DNA of 64,000 bases from Dorea longicatena (GCF_024168045.1 NZ_CP100126.1:1009501-1073500); one strand, 5' to 3'. Counted from the stretch's first letter, positions 41,953 through 51,092 are shown. Notes: generated by a model from the sequence alone, not told the origin. Made by a program: numbers and translations.

Positions 41953-42216
41953 ATGAAAAATATGACAAATACCCAGTTTTTCCAGGTGGAAAGTGGACCG
42001 CAGATCAGTGCAAAAGATATTCTGGAAATCGTATACAAGGCATTGAGTGAAAAGGGATATAATCCGGTAAATCAGATCGTAGGATACATTATGTCCGGCG
42101 ATCCGACTTATATCACAAGCCATAACGGAGCCAGAAGTCTGATCATGAAGATGGAAAGAGATGAACTGGTAGAAGAGATGCTCAAGACGTATATTGAGCA
42201 TAATGAGTGGAAATAA
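41953..42216 (+). CDS. ireB: IreB-family regulatory phosphoprotein
   Basis: An 87-aa protein of the DUF965/IreB family: [20 protein letters not shown] and [20 protein letters not shown] are its signatures. In Enterococcus it is phosphorylated by the Ser/Thr kinase IreK and affects cephalosporin tolerance. It precedes ruvX, overlapping it at TAATG, the fixed gene order of Firmicutes. ATG follows TGGAGGACGTGATTAC. Confidence 0.93.
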   Translation: MKNMTNTQFFQVESGPQISAKDILEIVYKALSEKGYNPVNQIVGYIMSGDPTYITSHNGARSLIMKMERDELVEEMLKTYIEHNEWK

Positions 42217-42656
42217 TGACTATGAGAATCATGGGACTGGACTATGGATCCAAGACGGTAGGTGTTGCTGTCAGTGATCCGTTGGGAATTACTGCTCAGG
42301 GAGTGGAGACTATATGCAGAAAGGACGAGAACAAGCTCAGAAAGACCTGTGCGCGTATCGAAGCACTGATCGAAGAGTATCAGGTTACGAAGATTGTCCT
42401 CGGACTTCCGAAGCATATGAACAATGATATTGGAGATCGTGCGGAAAAATCAATGGCATTTGGTGAGATGTTAAAAAGACGGACCGGCCTGGAGGTCGTG
42501 ATGTGGGACGAGCGTCTGACCACGGTAGAAGCTGAACGGACTTTAATAGAGAATAAGGTAAGGCGTGAAGACCGTAAGAAATATATTGATAAGATTGCGG
42601 CTGTTTTTATATTGCAGGGATATCTGGATTCACTTGCACACACGCCACTGGATTAA
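42216..42656 (+). CDS. ruvX: RuvX/YqgF-type Holliday junction resolvase
   Basis: A 146-aa RNase H-fold protein when read from ATG 42216, which overlaps the ireB stop; GTG 42207 and ATG 42222 are alternatives. Catalytic segments are [15 protein letters not shown] (first Asp), [11 protein letters not shown] and [15 protein letters not shown] (second Asp/Glu). It acts in pre-16S rRNA end processing and possibly in recombination. It is coupled to ireB before it and the DUF1292 gene after it. Confidence 0.93.
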
Positions 42657-42670
42657 GAGGTAGATTGCAG

Positions 42671-42931
42671 ATGGAAAAGATTAAATTCATGTCCGAAGAG
42701 ATGAATGAAGAAGTAGATTTTTATGTACTTGAACAGACGAAAGTTGGTGGTGTGTCATATATTCTGGTGACGGATTCGGAAGAAGATGATGCAGAATGTC
42801 TGATTCTGAAAGACACATCAGGAGAGAGCCAGTCAGAGAGCGTATACGAGATCGTAGAGGATGATGTAGAGCTTTCTGCTGTTCTGAAAGTATTTGAAGA
42901 ACTACTTGAAGATGTAGAGATTGAAAGGTAG
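42671..42931 (+). CDS. DUF1292 protein
   Basis: An 86-aa very acidic protein with the family pattern EVDFYVLEQTKVGGVSYILV followed by an acidic C-terminal helix. ATG 42671 is well spaced from GAGGTAG; an in-frame TTG at 42665 is an alternative. It always sits in the ireB-ruvX cluster, yet its function is unknown. It ends 6 bp before the Fur-family gene. Confidence 0.85.
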   Translation: MEKIKFMSEEMNEEVDFYVLEQTKVGGVSYILVTDSEEDDAECLILKDTSGESQSESVYEIVEDDVELSAVLKVFEELLEDVEIER

Positions 42932-42937
42932 TTTGGA

Positions 42938-43399
42938 ATGTCTATCAGTAAAGAGAAGTTTAAAGAAATGCTGAGAGAGAAGGGGTTGAAAGTTACCAAC
43001 CAGCGTATACTGGTACTGGAGGTCCTTGCAGATCACCGCGATAAGCATCTGACTGCAGAAGATATTTATGAATTAGTAAGAGAAGATTATCCGGAGATTG
43101 GGCTGGCAACTATATACCGGACAGTGCAGTTGTTACTGGAAATGCAATTGGTGGATCGTATCAGTCTTGATGATGGATGTGCACGTTATGAAATCGGAGA
43201 ATTCTTTGATGGAGAAGAAAGACATCATCATCACCATCTGATATGCAGAACATGTGGTAAGATTCTTCCGTTTAAGGATGATCTGTTGGAAGATCTGGAA
43301 GATAAGATCGAAGATACCACGGGATTTCATGTGTTAGACCACGAATTAAAGTTCTATGGACAGTGCAGGGAGTGCCAAAAAAGAGGCAGAAAAAAGTAG
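42938..43399 (+). CDS. Fur-family metal-responsive regulator
   Basis: A 153-aa dimeric repressor. The winged helix is LKVTNQRILVLEVLADHRDK to ATIYRTVQLLLEM. The HHHHHL stretch and EIGEFFDGEERHHHHH supply regulatory metal ligands, and the CRTCGK and CRECQK pairs are the structural zinc site. It may be Fur, Zur or PerR; no PerR-type redox signature is evident. It is preceded by the DUF1292 gene and followed by RNase J, so it probably belongs to a longer operon. Confidence 0.9.
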   Translation: MSISKEKFKEMLREKGLKVTNQRILVLEVLADHRDKHLTAEDIYELVREDYPEIGLATIYRTVQLLLEMQLVDRISLDDGCARYEIGEFFDGEERHHHHHLICRTCGKILPFKDDLLEDLEDKIEDTTGFHVLDHELKFYGQCRECQKRGRKK

Positions 43400-43425
43400 T
43401 GCGGTAAACACGTGGAGGTGTAATT

Positions 43426-45093
43426 TTGAAAAGAGAAAACAATGGAAAAATGCGTATCATTCCACTCGGAGGTCTGGAAAAGATCGGAATGAACATCACA
43501 GCTTTTGAGTATGAAGACAGTATTATTGTTGTAGACTGCGGATTATCTTTCCCGGAGGAGGATATGCTCGGAATCGACCTGGTCATTCCGGATGTCACCT
43601 ACCTGAAAGATAACATTCAGAAAGTAAAAGGATTTGTAATCACCCATGGACATGAGGACCATATCGGTGCACTTCCTTATGTATTAAGAGAACTGAATCT
43701 TCCTATCTATGCGACAAAGCTTACGATGGGAATCATTGAGAAAAAGCTGACGGAACACAATCTGCTCCGCAGTACAAGAAGAAAAGTTGTCAGACACGGA
43801 CAGTCGATCAATCTGGGACAGTTCCGTATCGAATTTATTAAGACAAACCACAGTATTCAGGATGCGGCAGCACTGGCAATCTATTCACCGGCCGGTATTG
43901 TTGTGCATACAGGAGACTTTAAAGTAGATTATACACCGGTATATGGTGATGCGATCGATCTGCAGAGATTTGCAGAGATCGGTAAGAAAGGCGTACTGGC
44001 ACTGATGTCAGACAGTACCAATGCCGAGAGACCAGGATTTACACAGTCAGAGCGTACGGTAGGTATCACATTTGATCATGTTTTTGCAGAGCATAAAGAT
44101 ACCAGAATTATCATTGCAACATTTGCGTCAAATGTAGACCGTGTGCAGCAGATCATCAATACGGCATGTAAATATGACCGTAAGGTGGTCGTAGAGGGAC
44201 GAAGCATGGTGAATATCATCCAGGTTGCACAGGAACTGGGATATCTCAATGTTCCGGATAAGACATTGATCGAGATCGACCAGCTTAAGAATTATCCGCC
44301 GGAGAAGACCGTTCTGATCACAACCGGAAGCCAGGGAGAATCTATGGCAGCTCTGTCGCGTATGGCAGCAGATGTGCATAAGAAAGTAACGATCATGCCT
44401 GGTGATACGATCATCTTCAGCTCGAATCCGATCCCTGGAAATGAAAAGTCTGTATCCAAGGTAATCAATGAACTGACAGCTAAGGGAGCGAATGTCATCT
44501 TCCAGGATGCACATGTATCCGGTCATGCATGTCAGGAAGAACTGAAACTGATCTATTCTTTGGTAAAACCGAAATATGCGATCCCGGTTCACGGAGAATA
44601 CCGTCACCTCAAAGCAAATGCGGGAATTGCCAGAATGCTTGGCATTCCGAAAGATAATATTTTCATCCTGAAATCCGGTAATGTTCTGGAAGTCAGTGAG
44701 AAGGAAGCAAAAGTAGTAGACAATGTACACACAGGAGAGATTCTGGTAGACGGACTTGGTGTAGGAGATGTAGGAAATATTGTTCTTCGTGACAGACAGC
44801 ATCTGGCGGAAGACGGTATTATGATCGTTGTACTGACACTGGAAAAAGGAAGCAATCAGCTTCTTGCAGGTCCGGATATTGTATCGCGTGGATTCGTCTA
44901 TGTAAGAGAGTCCGAAAGCCTGATGGAAGAGGCAAGAAAAGTCCTTACAGATGCAGTGGAGGATTGTCTGACACATCAGCGCAACGCAGACTGGAGTAAG
45001 ATTAAGCTTGTGATCCGTGATACGATGAACGATTTCATTTGGAAACGTACCAAGAGAAGACCAATGATCCTCCCGATCATTATGGACGTATAA
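43426..45093 (+). CDS. rnj: Ribonuclease J
   Basis: A 555-aa beta-CASP metallo-beta-lactamase ribonuclease. The start is TTG 43426 after CGTGGAGGTGTAATT. The zinc motif is HGHEDHIG (about residues 74-81); later motifs are HTGDFKVD, the beta-CASP SGHAC and IPVHGEYRHL. It degrades and matures mRNA as endonuclease and 5' exonuclease. It ends before a large hairpin that probably stops its transcript. Confidence 0.95.
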   Translation: MKRENNGKMRIIPLGGLEKIGMNITAFEYEDSIIVVDCGLSFPEEDMLGIDLVIPDVTYLKDNIQKVKGFVITHGHEDHIGALPYVLRELNLPIYATKLTMGIIEKKLTEHNLLRSTRRKVVRHGQSINLGQFRIEFIKTNHSIQDAAALAIYSPAGIVVHTGDFKVDYTPVYGDAIDLQRFAEIGKKGVLALMSDSTNAERPGFTQSERTVGITFDHVFAEHKDTRIIIATFASNVDRVQQIINTACKYDRKVVVEGRSMVNIIQVAQELGYLNVPDKTLIEIDQLKNYPPEKTVLITTGSQGESMAALSRMAADVHKKVTIMPGDTIIFSSNPIPGNEKSVSKVINELTAKGANVIFQDAHVSGHACQEELKLIYSLVKPKYAIPVHGEYRHLKANAGIARMLGIPKDNIFILKSGNVLEVSEKEAKVVDNVHTGEILVDGLGVGDVGNIVLRDRQHLAEDGIMIVVLTLEKGSNQLLAGPDIVSRGFVYVRESESLMEEARKVLTDAVEDCLTHQRNADWSKIKLVIRDTMNDFIWKRTKRRPMILPIIMDV

Positions 45094-45106
45094 AAAAAGA
45101 AAAAAT

Positions 45107-45179
45107 GAGCCGCCACATAGTACGAAACCGGCGCCTTCCGACACAGTGTGTGAGGCTGGTTTTGTACAATGTACGGCTC
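45107..45179 (+). other. Large tiered hairpin after RNase J
   Basis: Three nested stems: GAGCCG (45107-45112) with CGGCTC (45174-45179), GTACGAAACC (45120-45129) with GGTTTTGTAC (45158-45167, one G-U), and GCCT (45133-45136) with AGGC (45153-45156). The outer flank is A-rich on the left and T-rich on the right. It may be the terminator, but it is longer and more regular than usual. Confidence 0.55.
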
Positions 45180-45253
45180 GTTTCCTTGTAGAATCCTAAG
45201 AGAAACTGCAGGAAAGAACAGGTACAAACAGTTAGAACAGAGGTAGAGATACT

Positions 45254-45919
45254 ATGATCGTAGATGAACGTATGGTTACATACATCCGGTCGTTGGAACG
45301 TCCGGAGAATCCTGTGATAGAGGTAATCGAACAGGAAGCATTGGAAAACTTCGTACCGATCATCCGCAAAGAAACCCAGAGCTTCTTAAAGGTAATGATG
45401 TTAATGAACCGCCCGGCCAGAGTGCTGGAGGTGGGCACAGCAGTCGGATTTTCGGCAATCTTAATGAGTGAATATCTTCCGGAAGGAAGCCGTATCACAA
45501 CAATAGAAAACTATGAAAAAAGAATCCCGATTGCGCGAAACAACTTTAAGCGTGCGGGGAAAGAAGAACAGATCACGCTGATCGAAGGGGATGCCCTGGA
45601 AGTGATGAAGACCCTGGAAGGTCCATATGATTTTATCTTTATGGATGCGGCCAAGGGACAGTATATCCATTATATGCCGGAGGCAGTAAGACTGCTTGCG
45701 GATGGAGGTATCCTGATGTCAGACAACGTATTACAGGATGGGGATATCATAGAATCCAGATTTGCGGTAGAGAGGCGGAACCGTACCATCCACAGCCGTA
45801 TGCGGGATTACCTCTATGAATTAAAGCACAGCAATGTGCTGGAGACATCGATCATCCCGTTGGGTGATGGTGTGGCACTCAGTATCAAGAAGAAAAAAGA
45901 GGAGAAGGAGAATCAATAA
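45254..45919 (+). CDS. trmR: TrmR-like tRNA O-methyltransferase
   Basis: A 221-aa SAM-dependent O-methyltransferase. The SAM motif is VLEVGTAVGFSAILMSEYLP, the catalytic-site Asp/Asn segment is FIFMDAAKGQYIHYMPEA, and the metal site is in GGILMSDNVLQDG. In Bacillus, TrmR methylates 5-hydroxyuridine at tRNA position 34. The next gene is a U32 peptidase-like TrhP, which makes the hydroxyuridine, so the pair form one pathway. A Lys-rich tail overlaps nothing. Confidence 0.88.
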   Translation: MIVDERMVTYIRSLERPENPVIEVIEQEALENFVPIIRKETQSFLKVMMLMNRPARVLEVGTAVGFSAILMSEYLPEGSRITTIENYEKRIPIARNNFKRAGKEEQITLIEGDALEVMKTLEGPYDFIFMDAAKGQYIHYMPEAVRLLADGGILMSDNVLQDGDIIESRFAVERRNRTIHSRMRDYLYELKHSNVLETSIIPLGDGVALSIKKKKEEKENQ

Positions 45920-45920
45920 G

Positions 45921-47159
45921 ATGAGAAACAGACATCCAGAATTACTGATTCCTGCAAGCAGTCTGGAAGTGTTGAAGACTGCGGTTATGTTTGGTGCAGA
46001 TGCAGTATATATCGGAGGAGAGGCATTTGGACTTCGTGCAAAGGCAAAGAACTTCTCTATGGAAGACATGAAAGAAGGCGTGCAGTTTGCGCATGAGCAT
46101 GGAGCAAGAGTTCATGTCACTGTAAATATTCTTGCACATAATGATGACCTGGAAGGTGCGGCAGAGTATTTAAAAGAACTAAAAGAGATCGGACCGGATG
46201 CGCTGATCATTGCAGATCCGGCAATTTTTATGCTTGCAAAAGAGATTTGCCCGGAGATAGAAAGACATGTCAGCACACAGGCAAATAACACGAACTATGG
46301 AACATTCAACTTCTGGTGGAACCTGGGGGCAAAGCGTGTGGTAACAGCCAGAGAACTTTCATTAAAAGAAATCAGGGAGATCCGTGCGCATATCCCGGCA
46401 GAGATGGAGATTGAAAGTTTTATCCATGGGGCAATGTGTATTTCTTATTCCGGAAGATGCCTGCTGAGCAATTTCTTTACGGGAAGAGATGCCAATCAGG
46501 GTGCCTGTACACATCCGTGCCGTTGGAAATATTCCGTGGTAGAAGAGACAAGACCGGGCGAATATATGCCGGTGTATGAGAATGAAAGAGGAACATACAT
46601 TTTCAACTCCAAGGATCTGTGTATGATTGAACACATTCCGGAAATGATCGATGCGGGAATTGATAGTTTTAAGATTGAGGGACGTATGAAGACGGCTCTG
46701 TATGTGGCAACGGTTGCAAGAACTTACCGCAAGGCGATCGATGATTATCTGGAGGATCCGAAGAAATATGAGGCGAATATGCCTTGGTACAGGGATCAGA
46801 TTTCGAACTGTACGTATCGTCAGTTTACGACAGGATTTTATTTTGGAAAACCGGGTGACGAGAGCCAGATCTACGATAGTAACACGTATATCAAAGAGTA
46901 CACTTATCTTGGGATTATCGGCGGGATTAAAGATGGCATGTACCGCATCGAACAGAGAAATAAGTTCTCTGTAGGTGAGACTGTCGAGATTATGAAACCG
47001 GACGGACAGAACGTAGAAGTAACGGTGGAAAAGATCATAGATGAGGATGGGCAGGAGCAGGAGAGTGCGCCGCATCCAAAGCAGGTGCTGTATGTGGCAT
47101 TAAGCGGAGAAGCTTCCGTATATGATATTTTAAGACGCCAGGAAGGTGTAACGGAATAG
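45921..47159 (+). CDS. trhP: U32 peptidase-like tRNA 5-hydroxyuridine synthase (TrhP-type)
   Basis: A 412-aa protein from ATG 45921 (GGAGAAGGAGAATCAATAAG site); longer frames run back into trmR. It has the U32 fold opening LLIPASSLEVLKTAVMFGAD, AVYIGGEAFGLRAKAKNFS, and the signature ESFIHGAMCISYSGRCLLSN with four conserved Cys (FTGRDANQGACTHPCRWKY). TrhP uses prephenate-derived donors and an Fe-S site to hydroxylate U34. The earlier name is collagenase-like protease. It starts 1 bp after trmR. Confidence 0.88.
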   Translation: MRNRHPELLIPASSLEVLKTAVMFGADAVYIGGEAFGLRAKAKNFSMEDMKEGVQFAHEHGARVHVTVNILAHNDDLEGAAEYLKELKEIGPDALIIADPAIFMLAKEICPEIERHVSTQANNTNYGTFNFWWNLGAKRVVTARELSLKEIREIRAHIPAEMEIESFIHGAMCISYSGRCLLSNFFTGRDANQGACTHPCRWKYSVVEETRPGEYMPVYENERGTYIFNSKDLCMIEHIPEMIDAGIDSFKIEGRMKTALYVATVARTYRKAIDDYLEDPKKYEANMPWYRDQISNCTYRQFTTGFYFGKPGDESQIYDSNTYIKEYTYLGIIGGIKDGMYRIEQRNKFSVGETVEIMKPDGQNVEVTVEKIIDEDGQEQESAPHPKQVLYVALSGEASVYDILRRQEGVTE

Positions 47160-47177
47160 GGCAGACAAGTAACAGAG

Positions 47178-47227
47178 AAAGCAGTGATTCAGTGCAAAAA
47201 TGGAAAAGCACAGAATCACTGCTTTTT
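47178..47227 (+). terminator. Terminator after trhP
   Basis: A 13-bp stem AAAGCAGTGATTC (47178-47190) with GAATCACTGCTTT (47213-47225), followed by TT. A 22-nt loop separates the arms. It isolates the tRNA-modification operon from sigK. Confidence 0.8.
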
Positions 47228-47266
47228 GCATAGAATATAATAAATCTGCCTAAGAGGTGCTTTGTC

Positions 47267-47890
47267 TTGAAGTCATTTCCCCAACCATTGACGGCAGCGG
47301 AAGAAAAGTACTATATGCAGAAATATACAGAGGGTGATCTGGAAGCAAAGCACATTCTAATAGAACGGAATCTGCGTCTGGTTGCACATATCGTGAAAAA
47401 GTACCAGCCGCCTCCGGAAGAGATGGAAGACCTTCTGTCGATCGGAACCATCGGGCTTATGAAGGCTGTTGTAACGTTTGATCCGGATAAGAGCGCAAGG
47501 CTTGCATCGTATGCAGCAAGGTGCATCGAAAATGAAGTATTGATGTACTTGAGAGGTAAGAAAAAAAGTTCAAAAGAAGTATCTTTGTATGAACCGATCG
47601 GAACGGATCGGGAAGGCAATGAGATACAATTATTTGATGTGATTGAGATGAATGAAGAAGATGTCTACCGAAGACTGGAACGTAAGGAAGACGTGATCCG
47701 TCTGTATCAGCAGGTGGAATCGGTATTGTCTCAGAGAGAACGAATGGTACTGAAGCTGCGGTACGGCCTGTATAATGAAGAGGAATATACACAGCGGGAA
47801 ATTGCAGCAATGCTCGGCATTTCCAGATCGTATGTATCAAGAATTGAGAAGAGTGCGATTGAAAAATTAAGAAACTTTTTCACTTCTTAG
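47267..47890 (+). CDS. sigK: Late mother-cell sporulation sigma factor (SigK-like), no pro-sequence
   Basis: A 207-aa sigma-70 factor. It opens with SFPQPLTAAEEKYYMQKY, then IERNLRLVAHIVKKYQPPPE and LLSIGTIGLMKAV (region 2), and ends with TQREIAAMLGISRSYVSRIE (region 4). These and GTDREGNEIQL match SigK. The start is TTG 47267 with AAGAGGTG; a stop 36 bp upstream leaves no room for the 20-residue pro-sequence of Bacillus SigK. The gene is uninterrupted, with no skin element. Activity may thus be controlled by transcription alone, as reported for C. difficile. Confidence 0.85.
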   Translation: MKSFPQPLTAAEEKYYMQKYTEGDLEAKHILIERNLRLVAHIVKKYQPPPEEMEDLLSIGTIGLMKAVVTFDPDKSARLASYAARCIENEVLMYLRGKKKSSKEVSLYEPIGTDREGNEIQLFDVIEMNEEDVYRRLERKEDVIRLYQQVESVLSQRERMVLKLRYGLYNEEEYTQREIAAMLGISRSYVSRIEKSAIEKLRNFFTS

Positions 47891-48005
47891 AAAAGTCTTT
47901 AAAAAATCTTTAGAATTCTATATCCGTTATTTTAAGAATCAAAGTCTATACTTAACACCATAAGAAAGAGGCATGCAAAATGGTATGTGAGAAAGGGTGG
48001 CAGTT

Positions 48006-49097
48006 ATGAAAGTACTGGTGTTAAGTGGTAGATTTGGAATGGGACATGAGATGGCAGCCAATGCGATCTGCGAACAGTTCCGGAAAATAGATGAACAGGC
48101 AGAAATTGAAAAAAAAGATCTTCTGGAAGAGTTATATCCACATATCAGTAAATTCATTTTCGGTGGATTCCGCATGATGGTAGAGCACTGTTACGGGATT
48201 TATAATTTTATCTACAAAATGTCCGGAAGGATGAAGGTAGAAATACAGCCAAGGGGAAAGGCACTCTATAAAAGGTTAAAGAAGATCATGGATGGAGAAC
48301 AACCAGATGTGATCGTCTGTACACATCCGATGTGTGTAAAAGCAATTGCATCCTATAAAGAAAAGACAGGGCTTAAAACACCACTTGTGACCTGCATCAC
48401 AGATATCAGTATGCATCCGGAGTGGACAGCACCACAGACAGACATCTATCTTGTTCCGACACAGGAGATCAAAAGGCATCTGATGAAGGAGGGGACCAGG
48501 GCGGAAGATATTCTTGTGACAGGAATTCCGGTTCGCCAGCAGTTCCTGGATGCAGATTACCGTCAGAAACGGGAAAGAAACAGAACACGCAGGGTGCTCA
48601 TTATGGGAGGCGGACTTGGGCTGATGCCGGATCTGAAAGAATTGCTTGAAAAATTACATAGCATGCAAGGTGTTGAGAGCGTAGTCATTACCGGAAAAAA
48701 TCATAAGATGTATGAGGAATGGGTGAACCGCTATGAGGATGTGGAAGTACTTGGATACACGGAAAATATCAGCAGATATATGCGTGGGGCAGACCTTGTG
48801 ATTACAAAAGCAGGTGGAATTACGTTGTTTGAAATTCTGCACAGTCAGGTTCCGCTATTTGTCATCCACCCGTTTCTGGAGCAGGAGATGAATAATGCAA
48901 GGTATGCGGCAGAAAAAGGATTTGCCAAAGTCATATGGGGCAGACGTGAAGACTATATTCCGGAACTGGAAAAGCTGTTAAGTGATGAAAAAATGATGGA
49001 AGAAATGACCGGAAATGTAAGGCGTGCCTGTAAAGAGATGATAGAAGTATCACTGGATGAGGCAGTAGGGATCATGGAAGAAAGGATGACGGCATAA
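48006..49097 (+). CDS. GT28/MurG-like lipid glycosyltransferase
   Basis: A 363-aa GT-B glycosyltransferase of the MurG/MGDG-synthase group. The start is ATG 48006 with AAAGGG well spaced. Acceptor side: LSGRFGMGHEMAANAICEQF; donor side: RRVLIMGGGLGLMPDLKELL and VITKAGGITLFEILHSQVPL. Proteins of this kind add sugar to diacylglycerol or a polyprenyl lipid at the inner membrane face. It overlaps the next gene by one base and belongs to a trio with a deacetylase and a flippase-like protein. Confidence 0.85.
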   Translation: MKVLVLSGRFGMGHEMAANAICEQFRKIDEQAEIEKKDLLEELYPHISKFIFGGFRMMVEHCYGIYNFIYKMSGRMKVEIQPRGKALYKRLKKIMDGEQPDVIVCTHPMCVKAIASYKEKTGLKTPLVTCITDISMHPEWTAPQTDIYLVPTQEIKRHLMKEGTRAEDILVTGIPVRQQFLDADYRQKRERNRTRRVLIMGGGLGLMPDLKELLEKLHSMQGVESVVITGKNHKMYEEWVNRYEDVEVLGYTENISRYMRGADLVITKAGGITLFEILHSQVPLFVIHPFLEQEMNNARYAAEKGFAKVIWGRREDYIPELEKLLSDEKMMEEMTGNVRRACKEMIEVSLDEAVGIMEERMTA

Positions 49098-49825
49098 TGA
49101 ATATACCAAAGACTGCAAAGCTGGGACTGGCCTGTGTCGCAGCACTGAGTTATAGTGTGATTCCGACGTATTTGCTGAAATACCGTTGGATTTTCAGAAG
49201 CAGACAGAGGGCATCCCGGGAAGAGAAGGTTTTGTACCTGACATTTGATGACGGTCCGGATACAGTATATACGAATATATTACTCGATTTTCTGGAGAAG
49301 GAACAGATTCCGGCAGCATTTTTCATGGTCGCAGGATCTGCTCGGAAGCATCCCGGGATCGTGGAACGGATGAGAAAGAGCGGATACCAGGTCGGAATAC
49401 ATTCGTTGAGCCACGAAAGTGCGATGCTTTCCGGACCGGGAAGAACTGGCCGGGATGTGAAAGAATCGAAAAAGATTATGGAGAAGATGGATATTGCAGT
49501 GAAATGGTACAGACCACCGTGGGGACATCTGAACCTGGCAAGTCTGTTCTGGATACGGAAGCTGCATCTGAATCTGGTATTCTGGGATGTGATGGCACAG
49601 GACTGGTCAGCGAAAGAGACTCCGGACAGTATCTGCAATAAGATATTAAGAAGAGTCTTTCCGGGTGCGGTTATCTGTCTGCATGACGGCAGAGGGGAGA
49701 ACGGAGCACCGGGAAGAACGATAGAAGCATTGAAAAAAGCAATCCCATTGTTGAAAGCGCAGGGGTATGAATTCAGAAGGATAGAAGAAAAATATGGAAC
49801 AGCAGGTGAGTCAGAGATCGATTAA
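49097..49825 (+). CDS. NodB-type polysaccharide deacetylase, membrane-anchored
   Basis: A 242-aa deacetylase. An N-terminal hydrophobic stretch (LGLACVAALSYSVIPTYLL) anchors it. NodB motifs: LYLTFDDGPD, the zinc His pair in GIHSLSHESA, WYRPPWGHLN and VICLHDG. It removes acetyl groups from wall or lipid-linked sugar. It overlaps both neighbours and is therefore coupled to the glycosyltransferase before it and to the membrane protein after it. The substrate could be the product of that glycosyltransferase (inference). Confidence 0.88.
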   Translation: MNIPKTAKLGLACVAALSYSVIPTYLLKYRWIFRSRQRASREEKVLYLTFDDGPDTVYTNILLDFLEKEQIPAAFFMVAGSARKHPGIVERMRKSGYQVGIHSLSHESAMLSGPGRTGRDVKESKKIMEKMDIAVKWYRPPWGHLNLASLFWIRKLHLNLVFWDVMAQDWSAKETPDSICNKILRRVFPGAVICLHDGRGENGAPGRTIEALKKAIPLLKAQGYEFRRIEEKYGTAGESEID

Positions 49826-50852
49826 AAAGTATATGGTTTTATTTCCGGTTTTAGCACTGTTGGTATGTTTCGTTATTTTGAAGGGTGCAGATATGGAAGC
49901 TGTGTGGAATGCCATGAAAAGTGCGAAGCCGCAATGGATGGCAGCAGGGCTTATACTGGCGGCGGTATTCAATATCGCGGAAGCGATCAATCTGAGGAGC
50001 GTATTGAATTCATTTGGATATCAGGTAAGTTTCAGACAGGGTATGAAATATGCTTATACCGGCTATTTTTTCAGTTCGATCACCCCATCTGCAACAGGCG
50101 GACAGCCGGTACAGTTATATGTGATGAATAAGGATAATATCCATGTGGCACATGGAACGATGGCTCTTCTGACAGAACTCACCAGTTTTCAGATTGCAGC
50201 ATTTCTGATGGAAAATGTAGCAACGTTCTGGATACTGACGGGAAGGATACGTCTGAATAAGATGATGCTGGCATTGGCGGCTCTCGGGTATCTGATGAAT
50301 CTGATTTTTATAGCAGCACTGGTGGTCATAATGTTATCCGAAGGTCTGAAAAAGAAGATTGTAAATGGAATACGTTTCCTGATCATGAAACTCCCGTTTG
50401 GGAATAAGAAGAGATTGGGCGCTAAGATGGACGAGATTGTTCGTGATTTTGAAGATTGTAAATTGTTTTTTAAAAGAGATCCGGTACTTGCGTTAAAAGT
50501 GACAACAGTCAGTCTGATCCAGATCATCTGCTGGTTCAGTGTTCCATGGGCAGTGTATCATGCAATGGGAGAGTCCGGCAGTTCTTATGGAAGTATGTTT
50601 CTGCATCAGATCATTTTGTATATGACTACAGCACTTCTTCCGTTCCCGGGAGCTGAGGGAATTAGTGAATTCTCATTCGTAAAGTTGTTTGCAGGTATCT
50701 TTACTTCTGTTCCGGTGGCAGCGGCAGTACTGGTGAATCGGGGGATCAGCTTTTATTTTTTGCTGATATTAAGTGGAATCTTTAGCATCGTGCTTGGACG
50801 CATGGATAGAAAATCAAAAAGTAAAATGAAAGTGAAATTAGAAAAATATTGA
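49794..50852 (+). CDS. UPF0104 / MprF flippase-like membrane protein
   Basis: A 352-aa polytopic protein with about eight membrane spans. Family signatures are GYFFSSITPSATGGQPVQLY and the late LLPFPGAEGISEFSFVKLFA, as in the flippase half of lysyl-phosphatidylglycerol synthases, but no synthase domain is present. It likely moves a (glyco)lipid across the membrane. It overlaps the deacetylase gene by 32 bp, so the three genes form one operon that might make, trim and flip a glycolipid. Confidence 0.85.
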   Translation: MEQQVSQRSIKKYMVLFPVLALLVCFVILKGADMEAVWNAMKSAKPQWMAAGLILAAVFNIAEAINLRSVLNSFGYQVSFRQGMKYAYTGYFFSSITPSATGGQPVQLYVMNKDNIHVAHGTMALLTELTSFQIAAFLMENVATFWILTGRIRLNKMMLALAALGYLMNLIFIAALVVIMLSEGLKKKIVNGIRFLIMKLPFGNKKRLGAKMDEIVRDFEDCKLFFKRDPVLALKVTTVSLIQIICWFSVPWAVYHAMGESGSSYGSMFLHQIILYMTTALLPFPGAEGISEFSFVKLFAGIFTSVPVAAAVLVNRGISFYFLLILSGIFSIVLGRMDRKSKSKMKVKLEKY

Positions 50853-51092
50853 CACGGCGGAAAGAATAGGCTATGATGATTGCACATTTAACGAAGATGA
50901 GTGATCAAGTACAGACTATTCTTTTTCGTTTTCTAAATCTGGACCGCCAGTGGCGGATTCTGTAGATGACCGAATCGGTCAAGTTATCAACTATATCAAA
51001 ACAATTTTATATGAGTGCCGGACAAATAAGGCAGAAAAGATGCTTATATAAGGACAGGTTCTGCATGGTCTGGTATGGAAAGGAGTGTGCAG
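50853..51092. other. 240-bp gap before yifB with two short frames
   Basis: A 30-codon frame (50873-50965, weak start site) is followed by an abutting ATG frame at 50966 that overlaps the yifB start. Two short inverted repeats lie here: CCGCC-AGT-GGCGG near 50944 and GACCGA-A-TCGGTC near 50968. No clear terminator or promoter. The frames could be leader peptides, but support is weak. Confidence 0.35.

Noticed and set aside
44128..45144. 338-codon leftward frame opposite the RNase J gene
   Set aside because: It is opposite a clear RNase J gene with catalytic motifs, has a Cys/Phe/His-rich non-protein-like composition and no ribosome site.
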